Below, one piece after another: positions 48,074 through 56,015 of a stretch of DNA of 64,000 nucleotides. The stretch covers positions 372,001-436,000 of the forward strand of contig NZ_JAMKOJ010000001.1 of assembly GCF_023700755.1 (NCBI RefSeq). The letters are read 5' to 3'. The notes below the pieces were generated by a model. That model saw only the letters and a program-made list of their open reading frames with translations. It was not told the origin of the DNA and searched no databases. The stretch comes from Allorhizobium sonneratiae. GTDB taxonomy: Bacteria; Pseudomonadota; Alphaproteobacteria; Rhizobiales; Rhizobiaceae. Numbering within the stretch: the first letter of the stretch is position 1; each line of letters opens with the position of its first letter. Both the position numbers and the translations under genes were made by a program.

Positions 48074-48997
48074 TTACGCCGCGATTTTCTTGAAAAAGCT
48101 GATGCTGGCAGCGACGGCATCGGGAATTTCGCTCATATGCGTGCCATTGAGGACATTGCTGGTGACCGGCACGGAAGCCCCCTTGGCCCGCTTGAGCAAA
48201 AGCGCATTCTGATCGGCAAGGCGTGTCTCGCTATTGGCCTGCAGGATCAGGGTTGGGCATTTGAAGCTGTGGGCATAGCAGACAGGGCTGCGCATTGAAA
48301 ATTCGTGCGGATTGGACACGTCGAAGCGGATGTCGCTTTGGTAACGGTCGAAAAACAGCCAGGCATTGCTGGCGCCGGAAACCGGCACGCTGGCGCGGAA
48401 GCGGCGGCTGGTCATCGATGCCAACAGCGCCAGCGTGCCGCCAACGCTGTGTCCGGCCAGAAACACTCTCTCGTCGTCAACGCCTGGCAGGTGGGCCAGC
48501 CTTTCGGCCGCCGCCAGAACATCGCTCACTTCGTCGTAAAAGCCGGAAAAAATACCCATCTGACCGTTTTCGCCGCGCATGGTCGGCATCATCACCACAT
48601 AACCTGCATCGATATAGGCTTTCAGTGGTTCCCACTGGCCGCGGCCCATGGCATTACCGCCGTGCAGGAACAGCACGGCCGGCTTGCTTTTCTTGCTGCG
48701 TTTGTAATTGGAGACCCAGGCAATCAGGTCCAGTTCGCCGCCGCGCCCCGAGCGATAGAAAATCCTGCGCGCATTGGCTGGTGTTTCCAGAGTTTCATAA
48801 TTATCCGGAGCGGGGCCTTTTTCGACCAGCCTTGTATGGAAATGCTCACGCGCCTTGCGGTAGTCCAGATGTTTGAGCGGCGGCTCTGCCGGAATGGCGA
48901 AAGCTTCCGCAAGAGATGGGGCGGCCAGACTTGCAGCAAAACCACCAAGCAGGCTGCGCCGGCTCAGGAGAAGCTGAGAGGGAAAAACGGATCTCAT
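48074..48997 (-). CDS. Tat-exported alpha/beta hydrolase
   Basis: 307 residues from the ATG at 48997. The N-terminus has a twin-arginine signal (SRRSLLGG at 12-19, then a hydrophobic stretch and AEA cleavage site). The hydrolase core shows AVLFLHGGNAMGRG (oxyanion), GHSVGG (nucleophile Ser), and a C-terminal NGTHMSEIP His. It resembles dienelactone hydrolase / prolyl oligopeptidase-type esterases. Substrate unknown. The frame extends to 49090 but the extra residues precede the signal. Confidence 0.8.
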   Translation of the reverse strand: MRSVFPSQLLLSRRSLLGGFAASLAAPSLAEAFAIPAEPPLKHLDYRKAREHFHTRLVEKGPAPDNYETLETPANARRIFYRSGRGGELDLIAWVSNYKRSKKSKPAVLFLHGGNAMGRGQWEPLKAYIDAGYVVMMPTMRGENGQMGIFSGFYDEVSDVLAAAERLAHLPGVDDERVFLAGHSVGGTLALLASMTSRRFRASVPVSGASNAWLFFDRYQSDIRFDVSNPHEFSMRSPVCYAHSFKCPTLILQANSETRLADQNALLLKRAKGASVPVTSNVLNGTHMSEIPDAVAASISFFKKIAA

Positions 48998-49433
48998 CGG
49001 CAATGCAACTCCGCAAAAGCTGTTTGAAGACTGATTTTTATCATGTTCAGATAGGGTCAATGTGTCATGACCGTGACGGTTTTCCATCATGTCGTGTCGG
49101 TGGGCACCCGTCCACCGCTCTGCCTCATTCTCTCGCTCTTTCTTGCCAGATCCTCCATCATCGACAGGTTTCCGTTTTATATCCGGTCAGTCTGGGCCAA
49201 GCGATCGACCGAATCCTCAGTATAAGTTTTTTAAACTGCGAGATGTCCATATCAGAAATGGTAAACTGTTGATTTATGCAATTAAAAATATTGTAATAAA
49301 ATATGTAACAAATTGATTTTTACAGAAATTTAAAGGAAAGAATGCATTATCATAAGAATAATCTACTTTAGCGATAAAATAAAAACCTCCAATCGCTATG
49401 GCTGATTGTTTCATATGTGACCGGAGACAAATT
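48998..49433. other. intergenic, no feature seen
   Basis: A 436-bp stretch between divergent genes. It must hold two promoters, and the right half is AT-rich. I recognise no operator or RNA gene. Confidence 0.4.
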
Positions 49434-51389
49434 ATGTCAGCTTTCCTGAATTTCAATAGAACCTCTCGTCCGGCCACTGCGGTGGAGGTTATCCGACATC
49501 TGACGGCATCCTGCGAGACGGGGAATATGGAAGATCGTGCCGATCTTTCAGCCGTGACCGGTGATGCCAGAGAGATTTTGCGGGCCGTCAATGCGCTTCT
49601 CGACAGCGCCACCCGTCCACTCGGTGCTTTGAGTGCCGGTCTGACCCGGATGGAAAGCGAGCATGAGCGGGGCGAGATCGACGCGGTGCTTCCCGTGGAT
49701 ACGTTCAAGGGCGAATATGCCGTCATTGCCGCGCGCACCAACGCCCTGGTAGCGAGCCATATCAGTGTGAAGAAAAAGGCGATGGCCTGTGTGAAGGAAT
49801 TCGCCGAAGGCAATTTTGAAGCAAAACTGGAGCAGTTTCCCGGCAAGAAGGCTTTCATCAATGAGACGATCGAGACGCTGCGCGGCAATTTGAAGGGCCT
49901 GATCAGCGAAATGAATCACATGTCGGCTGAGCATGACAAGGGCGATATCGACATCTTCGTGTCGGTGGAAAAATTCAAGGGTGATTTTGCCACCATGGCA
50001 AGGGGCGTCAATACCATGGTCGAGGGCCATATTGCCGTCAAGAAAAAGGCGATGGCCTGTGTGAAGCAGTTTGGTGAAGGCAATTTTGACGCTGCGCTTG
50101 AACAGTTTCCCGGCAAGAAGGCCTTTATCAATGACACGATCGAGACCCTGAGACACAATTTCAGAGAGATCATTGCCGAAATCCAGCGGCTGATCACCGC
50201 CTCTATTGCCGGTCAATTGGCGGAAAGAGGCGATGCAGGCCGATTTGTCGGTGATTTCTCCAAGCTTGTCTCCGGCATTAACGGCATGTTGGACGCCATT
50301 CTCCTGCCGATTGCCGAAGGCAATCGCGTGCTGTCTCTGGTCAGCACCGGCGATCTCAGGGAGCATGTCGAAATCGACTGTGACGGCGATCACCGCCGGA
50401 TGAAAACAGCCATCAATTCTCTGGTGGAAAATCTCGCCAGCTTTGCCGGTGATGTGGCCTCTGCGGCGGCACAGGTGGCCGGGGGCAGCCAGGAGCTGTC
50501 ATCAAGTGCGGAAATGATGAGCCAGGGCGCCACCGAACAGGCGGCCGCAACCGAGCAGGCTTCCGCCTCGATGGAGCAGATGGCGGCCAATATCAAGCAG
50601 AATGCCGACAACGCCGCGCAGACCGAAAAGATCGCCCGCCAGTCTTCCAAGAATGCGGAACTGTCCGGTGAAGCCGTGCGCGAAGCTGTGGAAGCGATGC
50701 AGACCATTGCTGAGAAGATTTCCATCGTGCAGGAAATCGCCCGCCAGACCGATCTTCTCGCGCTCAATGCTGCTGTTGAAGCCGCTCGCGCAGGCGAACA
50801 TGGTCGTGGTTTTGCCGTTGTCGCCTCCGAGGTGCGCAAGCTGGCCGAACGCAGCCAGAAAGCATCGGCCGAAATCGGCTCGGTCTCTTCCGATACGGTC
50901 AAGGCGGCGCAGCGTGCCGGTGATATGCTTGGCAATCTGGTGCCGGATATCCGCAAGACGGCCGAACTGGTCGCCGAAATTTCGGCTGCCTGCCGCGAGC
51001 AGGATATTGGCTCTGAACAGATCAACGAGGCCATACAGCAACTCGACAAGGTGACGCAGCAGAATGCGGCGGCATCTGAACAGATCAGCGCCACATCGGA
51101 AGAACTGGCAAAACGGGCTGAACAGTTGCAAACGTCCATTGCCTTCTTCCGGATGGTCAATGAGGGTGACGCCAGCCGCAGCACCAACACAGTCAGCCAG
51201 GCCAATCGTACCGCTGCCCCGTCAATCAAGCGCAAGGCGGAAGCCAGATCGCTATCACCCCAAGCATCGTCAGACCGCGCTGGCAATGCCAGCGTCGGCA
51301 AACAACAGGCACGCGCCCGTGGTTTTGCTCTCGAGCTTACCCAGGGTGGGGTAGATGAGGATGACGACCATTTCAGATATCGCAGCTGA
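49434..51389 (+). CDS. soluble methyl-accepting chemotaxis protein with HAMP array
   Basis: 651 residues from the ATG at 49434, which follows CCGGAGAC. There is no transmembrane segment, so it is cytoplasmic. Residues 60-310 form a series of HAMP-like units. One 90-residue unit ([20 protein letters not shown] ...) repeats exactly 270 nt later at DNA positions 49770 and 50040. The C-terminal signalling hairpin is standard ([20 protein letters not shown]). The tail is charged, with no CheR-binding pentapeptide. Input is unknown; no PAS or haem-binding domain is visible. Confidence 0.9.
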   Translation: MSAFLNFNRTSRPATAVEVIRHLTASCETGNMEDRADLSAVTGDAREILRAVNALLDSATRPLGALSAGLTRMESEHERGEIDAVLPVDTFKGEYAVIAARTNALVASHISVKKKAMACVKEFAEGNFEAKLEQFPGKKAFINETIETLRGNLKGLISEMNHMSAEHDKGDIDIFVSVEKFKGDFATMARGVNTMVEGHIAVKKKAMACVKQFGEGNFDAALEQFPGKKAFINDTIETLRHNFREIIAEIQRLITASIAGQLAERGDAGRFVGDFSKLVSGINGMLDAILLPIAEGNRVLSLVSTGDLREHVEIDCDGDHRRMKTAINSLVENLASFAGDVASAAAQVAGGSQELSSSAEMMSQGATEQAAATEQASASMEQMAANIKQNADNAAQTEKIARQSSKNAELSGEAVREAVEAMQTIAEKISIVQEIARQTDLLALNAAVEAARAGEHGRGFAVVASEVRKLAERSQKASAEIGSVSSDTVKAAQRAGDMLGNLVPDIRKTAELVAEISAACREQDIGSEQINEAIQQLDKVTQQNAAASEQISATSEELAKRAEQLQTSIAFFRMVNEGDASRSTNTVSQANRTAAPSIKRKAEARSLSPQASSDRAGNASVGKQQARARGFALELTQGGVDEDDDHFRYRS

Positions 51390-51408
51390 AGACGCCAGCT
51401 GCTGTTAT

Positions 51409-51444
51409 GCAGCATCGCACGCTTTATAAGGCGTGCGATGCTGC
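51409..51444 (+). terminator. MCP terminator hairpin
   Basis: A perfect 14-bp stem (GCAGCATCGCACGC with GCGTGCGATGCTGC, 8-nt loop) begins 20 nt after the MCP stop. No T-run follows, but it is a strong hairpin at the gene end. Confidence 0.65.
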
Positions 51445-51539
51445 AACCCGTTTACGCTGCCGCAAACCGATCCTGTCCGGTTTGATTGCGTGAAAAAAGA
51501 TGCTCTTGAGGTCGATTGGGGTACGGAAATCTGTCAAAC

Positions 51540-51970
51540 TGTAGGGGGGTGTTACCTTCTAGACACCAGCTGAACTAACGCGCATTCAGCCAAGTTGCCG
51601 TAAAATAAAGAAAAAGTGGGAATTTTTTCGTTGCGTTCACATGAGAGAATGCAATCTGCCTATTTAAAACGGAAACTTATCGCGCAATCTTCTGGACAAA
51701 TTCGCGCATTTTTCCTGCATTGTTCTGTCAATCCATCTGACAAGAACAACATGCTGAAATAAAACGAGAAAATTAGTTCACGGTTTGGCATCTCAGTGAC
51801 AAAGCATGAGAATTTTACAGCTTTGCCAACTTTTGGATTGGGCAATGGAAAAGCGTAAACCGTGAAGTTGGGTTACGCTTTGGCCATCAAGGTAACAGTT
51901 TCGATAGAGCTATGAAATTTATGAAAAAATCAATTTCTGATGACTCAGTTGTTTTTGGGGAACCGTAACC
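51540..51970. other. putative left end of the Mu-like prophage (attL) with transposase-binding motifs
   Basis: After tctgtcaaac the sequence reads TGTAGGGGGGTGTTACC (from 51540), a plausible TG-type transposon end. A motif near GGTTACG-CTTT recurs: complement at 51847-51862 (ggaaaagcgtaaaccg), direct at 51870-51885 (gggttacgctttggcc), complement at 51957-51970 (ggggaaccgtaacc), and shorter GTTACC cores at 51551 and 51891. Such clustering is expected for transposase A sites. The exact end cannot be fixed without the right end. Confidence 0.5.
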
Positions 51971-52087
51971 TCTCAATATTTCTGAAGACCGCTTTTTTCC
52001 CTAAATTATATGCCTGACGTACCGGAAAGTGAAATGGCATGATGCGCGAGCGTGACAGGCCGGATAAAAATACAGAAAAAGAGGGAG

Positions 52088-52855
52088 CTAGTTATCAGTT
52101 GAACGCGATTTTGCGTTTGCGTCCCTCTGGGCCTGCTTCTTCGCCTTCTTCTCAGCGCGCGCCTTTTCAAGAGCGACTTGTGCCGGTGTGGGTGTCGGGT
52201 CGCCGCCTTTTGCTGCCTGAGCTTGCTTTAAGTGAAGGTTTTTCTGATCTGCTGTTAGCCACGTCGGCAAGTGTTTCTCTGGAGGATTATGCAACGGGGG
52301 TAGCACGAGTTCTGACGGCTTTGGATGCGCAGGGTATATTGGTTGTCCCTCTATGACGGATAATTGATGTTCGAAAAAGAAAAGGTAGCTTTGGGTATTC
52401 ACGAAAAAAGCTTCCTGATCCCGCAATAGTTTTGTGTCGATATGCCGCCAAGGAAGGAAATCTAAGCCGAATGAAGTTCTTGATGCGGCTTCCAAATCTA
52501 CGAAATAAAGACCAGTTGGATCGTCTCCCCAATTGCAATGTGCAAACTGGTTTCGAATGCGTAGACAATAGCGTATAGCAATCATCATGGTTTCGTAGTC
52601 GGAAGACAACAAATGACCATCGAATGATGGTCTGATTAAAGCGTCAGCGCTATCTATTCGGCTGGACGTAGCTCGAAGAGAATAGAGTGCTTTCAATACT
52701 CGCGCTCTTTCCTTTACGGCTCTTCCCGCGCAAACTGCGAGCAAATACTCAAGTTCTCCAAAGGCGACGACCAAACGCCCTATGATCTGAGCTTCACGTT
52801 TGTAACGGTGGAGAGCCGGATTAATACGATACATAGGATCACTGGTAACTTTCAT
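52088..52855 (-). CDS. HEPN-like prophage cargo protein
   Basis: 255 residues from the ATG at 52855 (a GTG at 52864 is also possible). A helical N-terminal region contains LRIRNQFAHCNW, that is R101-N-x3-H106, the Rx4H ribonuclease-type motif of HEPN domains. The C-terminal 40 residues are Lys/Ala-rich and probably disordered. GC is lower than in the core genome. It lies left of the phage repressor, where transposable phages keep accessory genes. A defence or toxin role is an inference from the motif. Confidence 0.65.
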   Translation of the reverse strand: MKVTSDPMYRINPALHRYKREAQIIGRLVVAFGELEYLLAVCAGRAVKERARVLKALYSLRATSSRIDSADALIRPSFDGHLLSSDYETMMIAIRYCLRIRNQFAHCNWGDDPTGLYFVDLEAASRTSFGLDFLPWRHIDTKLLRDQEAFFVNTQSYLFFFEHQLSVIEGQPIYPAHPKPSELVLPPLHNPPEKHLPTWLTADQKNLHLKQAQAAKGGDPTPTPAQVALEKARAEKKAKKQAQRDANAKSRSTDN

Positions 52856-53027
52856 GTCAGACACCGATAAAAAGCCAGATCAAGAAAAGGGCGACGAGGT
52901 CTCGCGGCGCATGCTCAAGATGACGCCTGAGCGCAGGAGAATAGAAGCCGAAAAATCTACTGAAAAGCAGCAGGCTGACGCGGCCCCACGAACAAAAAGG
53001 GAGCGTTCGGGATCATCTGAACGTTGA
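52854..53027 (+). CDS. possible 57-residue highly charged protein
   Basis: An ATG overlapping the start of the HEPN-like gene on the other strand opens a 57-codon frame (MSDTDKKPDQEKGDEVSRRM ...) rich in Lys, Glu and Arg, with no hydrophobic segment. The ribosome site is weak. Its 3' end overlaps the convergent membrane-protein gene by 70 nt. It may be a small phage protein or chance. Confidence 0.3.
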   Translation: MSDTDKKPDQEKGDEVSRRMLKMTPERRRIEAEKSTEKQQADAAPRTKRERSGSSER

Positions 53028-53637
53028 ATTGATTACCAGTTTGTTGTTGAGGAAGGGGCTTTAGTGTGAAGGGAATATTTGCTGCAACAAATGCCTCAGC
53101 GAGCGGCCCAGATTGCGGAATCCATATTCCAAACGGAATTGCATTCCCCGGCTTCATCGACCCAGGTGCTACGCTCCACCCCGCAAGAGCGAGGATTTGC
53201 GAAAGCTGTATTGCCAGATAAAGAGACTCTGGATCGCCATCCATGTATCGAAGATTTACGGGTCCAGAGGCCTTTCTCAGGGCTGTGACAAGCGCGCTGC
53301 TTTCTGCTTTTGAAAAAATCCGCCACGAAACAGAGGCCTTAATTTTTTCTGTCTCGAGTTGAGCTTCGCGGGCCTCTTTTTCTAGTTTTGCGGCCCTCAC
53401 ATTGGAGTCCGCTTGATAGGCCGCTAAAGCCCTATCCTTGGCGGCTGAGATTTCGGTGGAAGACCTCCACATGAAATAGCTTGAAAGAAGCGCTATTGCC
53501 GCAAAGACAATGGAAAAAATGGTAGCGAACAAATATATGCGATTAGACCAATCATTTACAGACTCGACGGAAAAACCAAACATGCCGCCCCTATGGCTGT
53601 TTTGGGGGGCGGTCTGTATAATGCTTTTTGTCATCAT
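52957..53637 (-). CDS. membrane-anchored coiled-coil protein of the prophage cargo
   Basis: 226 residues from the ATG at 53637, preceded by GGGAG. One transmembrane helix (LFATIFSIVFAAIALLSSYF) is followed by a coiled coil (about 70-110) and a soluble domain starting RIFSKAESSALVTALRKAS, with NLRYMDGDPESLYLAIQLSQ and AGWSV. Similar tail domains occur in hypothetical proteins of mobile elements. Function unknown. Confidence 0.6.
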   Translation of the reverse strand: MMTKSIIQTAPQNSHRGGMFGFSVESVNDWSNRIYLFATIFSIVFAAIALLSSYFMWRSSTEISAAKDRALAAYQADSNVRAAKLEKEAREAQLETEKIKASVSWRIFSKAESSALVTALRKASGPVNLRYMDGDPESLYLAIQLSQILALAGWSVAPGSMKPGNAIPFGIWIPQSGPLAEAFVAANIPFTLKPLPQQQTGNQFNVQMIPNAPFLFVGPRQPAAFQ

Positions 53638-53735
53638 AGCGCTCCCGATCGCGATGGGTATGTTATTTCTTATTTTTACGTGATCTAGCGCAAGTCGCAA
53701 CAATCTTTCGCAACTTCTGCTTACGCGTGACTGGC

Positions 53736-54245
53736 TTAACCAATCCGCCGATAGGTCAAACGCTTGTTGCGGGTCTGACGAAGAAGGTCTTCGGCGCGTT
53801 CCGCATCTGAGATTTTCAGGGCGGCGCGGCGGTTATACCTGAAATCAAATTCGGCAAGGTAGCGGTGAAGGTGAGCTTCGCCGCAATGCTGATAAACGCC
53901 AATCATGCTGCGCTTGAAAACTGAGAAGACGCTTTCGATCGTATTGGAGTGAATGACGATATCGCCCTCGCGACGGGCATATTCCTTGGCGGAATGCTTC
54001 GTCGTCTTGTGGGTTGCGTATTCCTGTCCAACGGTCGTGTAGAGACGGCTTTCGTCGGTAGGCTTGCGGCAAGAGTTGCACTTATAGACGCCGGGGCGGG
54101 TGGATTTCCCCTCCAGCTTCGTAATGCGGTTCTGGTGCGAGTCTTCACAATGGGGGCAGATCGGGCCGCGCGGCCAATGGATGCCCTCAAGGTATTCTCG
54201 GGCCTTTTCTGCGTCCTGGTAGATTTCGTGGGTGAGGTCAAACAT
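53736..54245 (-). pseudogene. internally deleted IS1595 (ISXO2-like) transposase
   Basis: 169 residues keep both ends of an ISXO2-type transposase. The N-terminal zinc ribbon is CPHC ... CNSC, and the C-terminal DDE part is TDESRLYTTVGQEYATH, NTIESVFSVFKRSMIGVYQH and LAEFDFRYNRR. About 130 central residues, including the first catalytic aspartates, are missing, with the frame kept open across the joint (KCNSCRKP/TDESRLY). It cannot transpose alone. I see no clear terminal inverted repeats nearby. Confidence 0.75.
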
Positions 54246-54516
54246 TGGCGTAACTCCTTGATCTCAAATGTGCGAAATCAAAAGTGGTACGTTAAGTATA
54301 TAATTAGGCTTTTTCCTATAATGCAGACGGGTGCTGTGAAGAGCATTGCTAAATTTGTTATAAATTATGACCGATAAAATTCGGTCGGTATGATTTAATT
54401 GGCGCCAACCAAGAGCAATGCGACTTCTGTGGACGGTGGGTCGGCAAGCTGGATGGCGCAACCGCCTGCAACTACAGAGGCACCCGACAGCCAGTTTATA
54501 ATCAGAGATTTTATGA
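54246..54516. other. spacer with a short zinc-finger-like remnant
   Basis: On the plus strand around 54410-54480 an open frame without a start reads ANQEQCDFCGRWVGK then GATACNYRGTRQP. It looks like the end of a decayed Cys-containing protein and runs into the repressor gene on the other strand. I do not recognise the family. The left part of the gap is AT-rich. Confidence 0.3.
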
Positions 54517-55041
54517 CTATGAGGCCGAACGTTTGCCGGTACCAGGTTCTTCGGCTGCGCGTTGCAATCGCCGTTTGAACTCCAGCGTTACCATTGGCAA
54601 TGCAGCTTCTATCATCTCCTGATCGTTCATATCCTGAACGGCTTTTGCAAGTTCATTGTAAAGGTTAGCGGCCTCACGAGCGATTCGGCGCTGTGGCGGC
54701 TTTTGGCCGACATCATGATAGATTGCGGCGACACGATCATGAAGACGTTCTAATAATTCAGCATCAACCTGAGCGGTCATTCTAACGCCGCCGAAAGCGT
54801 CAAACATTTCGCCTTTTCCGGTTGCTAGCCAATTAATGTTAACACCAAAAAGCTCGTTGTAGATTGCCAATATCACGGCGTCAGGTGTTCTCTCGCCCCG
54901 CTCATAATACGCAAGTGTGTTCTTACTTATGCCGAGTTTCTCGGCGAAATCCGCTCTGTCGAGATCGCCTAATTTTCTTCGTACATCTCGAATTCTCGCA
55001 CCTAACGGTGTTTTCGGATCGTTTTCCGGTTTAGCCAACAA
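54517..55041 (-). CDS. Mu-like phage repressor (XRE/CI type)
   Basis: 174 residues with an N-terminal HTH (LGARIRDVRRKLGDLDRADF, then EKLGISKNTLAYYERGERTP) and a C-terminal region that may mediate oligomerisation. It is divergent from the Ner-like gene, with a large palindromic operator between them. This matches the c-repressor position at the left of Mu-like phages. There is no LexA-type cleavage domain visible. Confidence 0.85.
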   Translation of the reverse strand: MLAKPENDPKTPLGARIRDVRRKLGDLDRADFAEKLGISKNTLAYYERGERTPDAVILAIYNELFGVNINWLATGKGEMFDAFGGVRMTAQVDAELLERLHDRVAAIYHDVGQKPPQRRIAREAANLYNELAKAVQDMNDQEMIEAALPMVTLEFKRRLQRAAEEPGTGKRSAS

Positions 55042-55050
55042 TCCACCAAT

Positions 55051-55092
55051 TAGACAACAAATGCGTATTTACAAAAACGCATTTGTTGTCTA
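55051..55092. promoter_or_regulatory. phage operator palindrome
   Basis: Perfect 16-bp inverted repeats TAGACAACAAATGCGT and ACGCATTTGTTGTCTA are separated by 10 nt (atttacaaaa). The element starts 10 nt upstream of the repressor ATG and lies before the early promoter of the Ner-like gene, the expected place of a c/Ner switch. Confidence 0.8.
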
Positions 55093-55192
55093 TCCATTCT
55101 TCTAGCGGGCCGCTTCGGCGGGCCGCAATTGTTCAAACACCACCAACAAAAAGCGGATGCGCCAACATCCGCTTTCATCAGGAGTAATCGCT

Positions 55193-55489
55193 ATGGGTGC
55201 CATCAACTGGACCCCGAAGCGGATTTTGTGTGAGATTCAGGAGCGTGGCATGACGCTCGAACAACTCGCACTCCGCAACGGGCGTAACCCCAGCAGCTTC
55301 CGTCACGTCTGGAAGCGCCCGAACAAAATCAATGAAGCCATTATCGCAGACTTCATTGGACAGAAGGTCGAAACGCTTTGGCCCAGACGGTATCCCAAGA
55401 CCACCACTCGCATCTACGATAGCGCAAAACATGGGCCGTTAGAAAGCCAAAAATCTAACGCTCCGGCTGGCATGAGGACGGCGGCATGA
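55193..55489 (+). CDS. Ner/Nlp-like phage DNA-binding protein
   Basis: 98 residues with the Ner-type HTH (NWTPKRILCEIQERGMTLEQ, then LRNGRNPSSFRHVWKRP and IADFIGQKVETLWPRRYP). The ATG at 55193 follows AGGAG at good spacing. In Mu, Ner represses the early promoter and the repressor gene. It overlaps a tiny 21-codon frame (55486-55551) by 4 nt. Confidence 0.85.
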   Translation: MGAINWTPKRILCEIQERGMTLEQLALRNGRNPSSFRHVWKRPNKINEAIIADFIGQKVETLWPRRYPKTTTRIYDSAKHGPLESQKSNAPAGMRTAA

Positions 55490-55553
55490 GCGCTCGTCTG
55501 CCAACAGTTTCCGCATGGGCTGGCAAAGCTGTATTTGCTGCACAGGCCTGACC

Positions 55554-56015
55554 ATGAGCAAGCGCCGCGATCCCCACACCATGGACCTCTTTCACGATTA
55601 CCAGCCGCCAGAAGTGGCGGCACGGTTTGAACCGGATGTCGCCAAGGGTGGCACACTGGACGTGAAGATTGCCCGTGTTCTTTCCGAGGCGATGAGCCGC
55701 AGCGGAAAGAGCCGTGGGCAGATTGCGGCGGATATGTCGGATTATCTTTCCCAGAATGTCACTGAGAACATGTTGGATTGCTACGCATCACCCGCACGGC
55801 GCGATCACAAAATCACGCTGGAACGTTTCATTGCCCTGATCAATGTGACGGGCTGCCATGAGCTGCTTGGGTTCGTTTGCGAATTCTCGGGCTTCGTTGC
55901 GGTGCCATCCCGTTACGCTGAAGTGATCCAGCTTTGGCAGACGGAAGAACGGCTTGCCGAGTTGGAACGTAGACGGTCCGCTCTTCGTGGCCGGGTTGGA
56001 GGGCTATTGAAATGA
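55554..56015 (+). CDS. phage early protein of unknown function
   Basis: 153 residues. The core AMSRSGKSRGQIAADMSDYL looks like a helix-turn-helix, and a coiled tail (ERLAELERRRSALRGRVGGL) follows. Analogous genes sit between ner and A in rhizobial Mu-like phages. It overlaps the transposase start by 4 nt. Confidence 0.7.
   Translation: MSKRRDPHTMDLFHDYQPPEVAARFEPDVAKGGTLDVKIARVLSEAMSRSGKSRGQIAADMSDYLSQNVTENMLDCYASPARRDHKITLERFIALINVTGCHELLGFVCEFSGFVAVPSRYAEVIQLWQTEERLAELERRRSALRGRVGGLLK

Noticed and set aside
55486..55551. 21-codon frame overlapping the Ner-like stop
   Set aside because: Its coupling (ATGA) is suggestive, but it is too short and featureless to call; noted in the Ner entry only.
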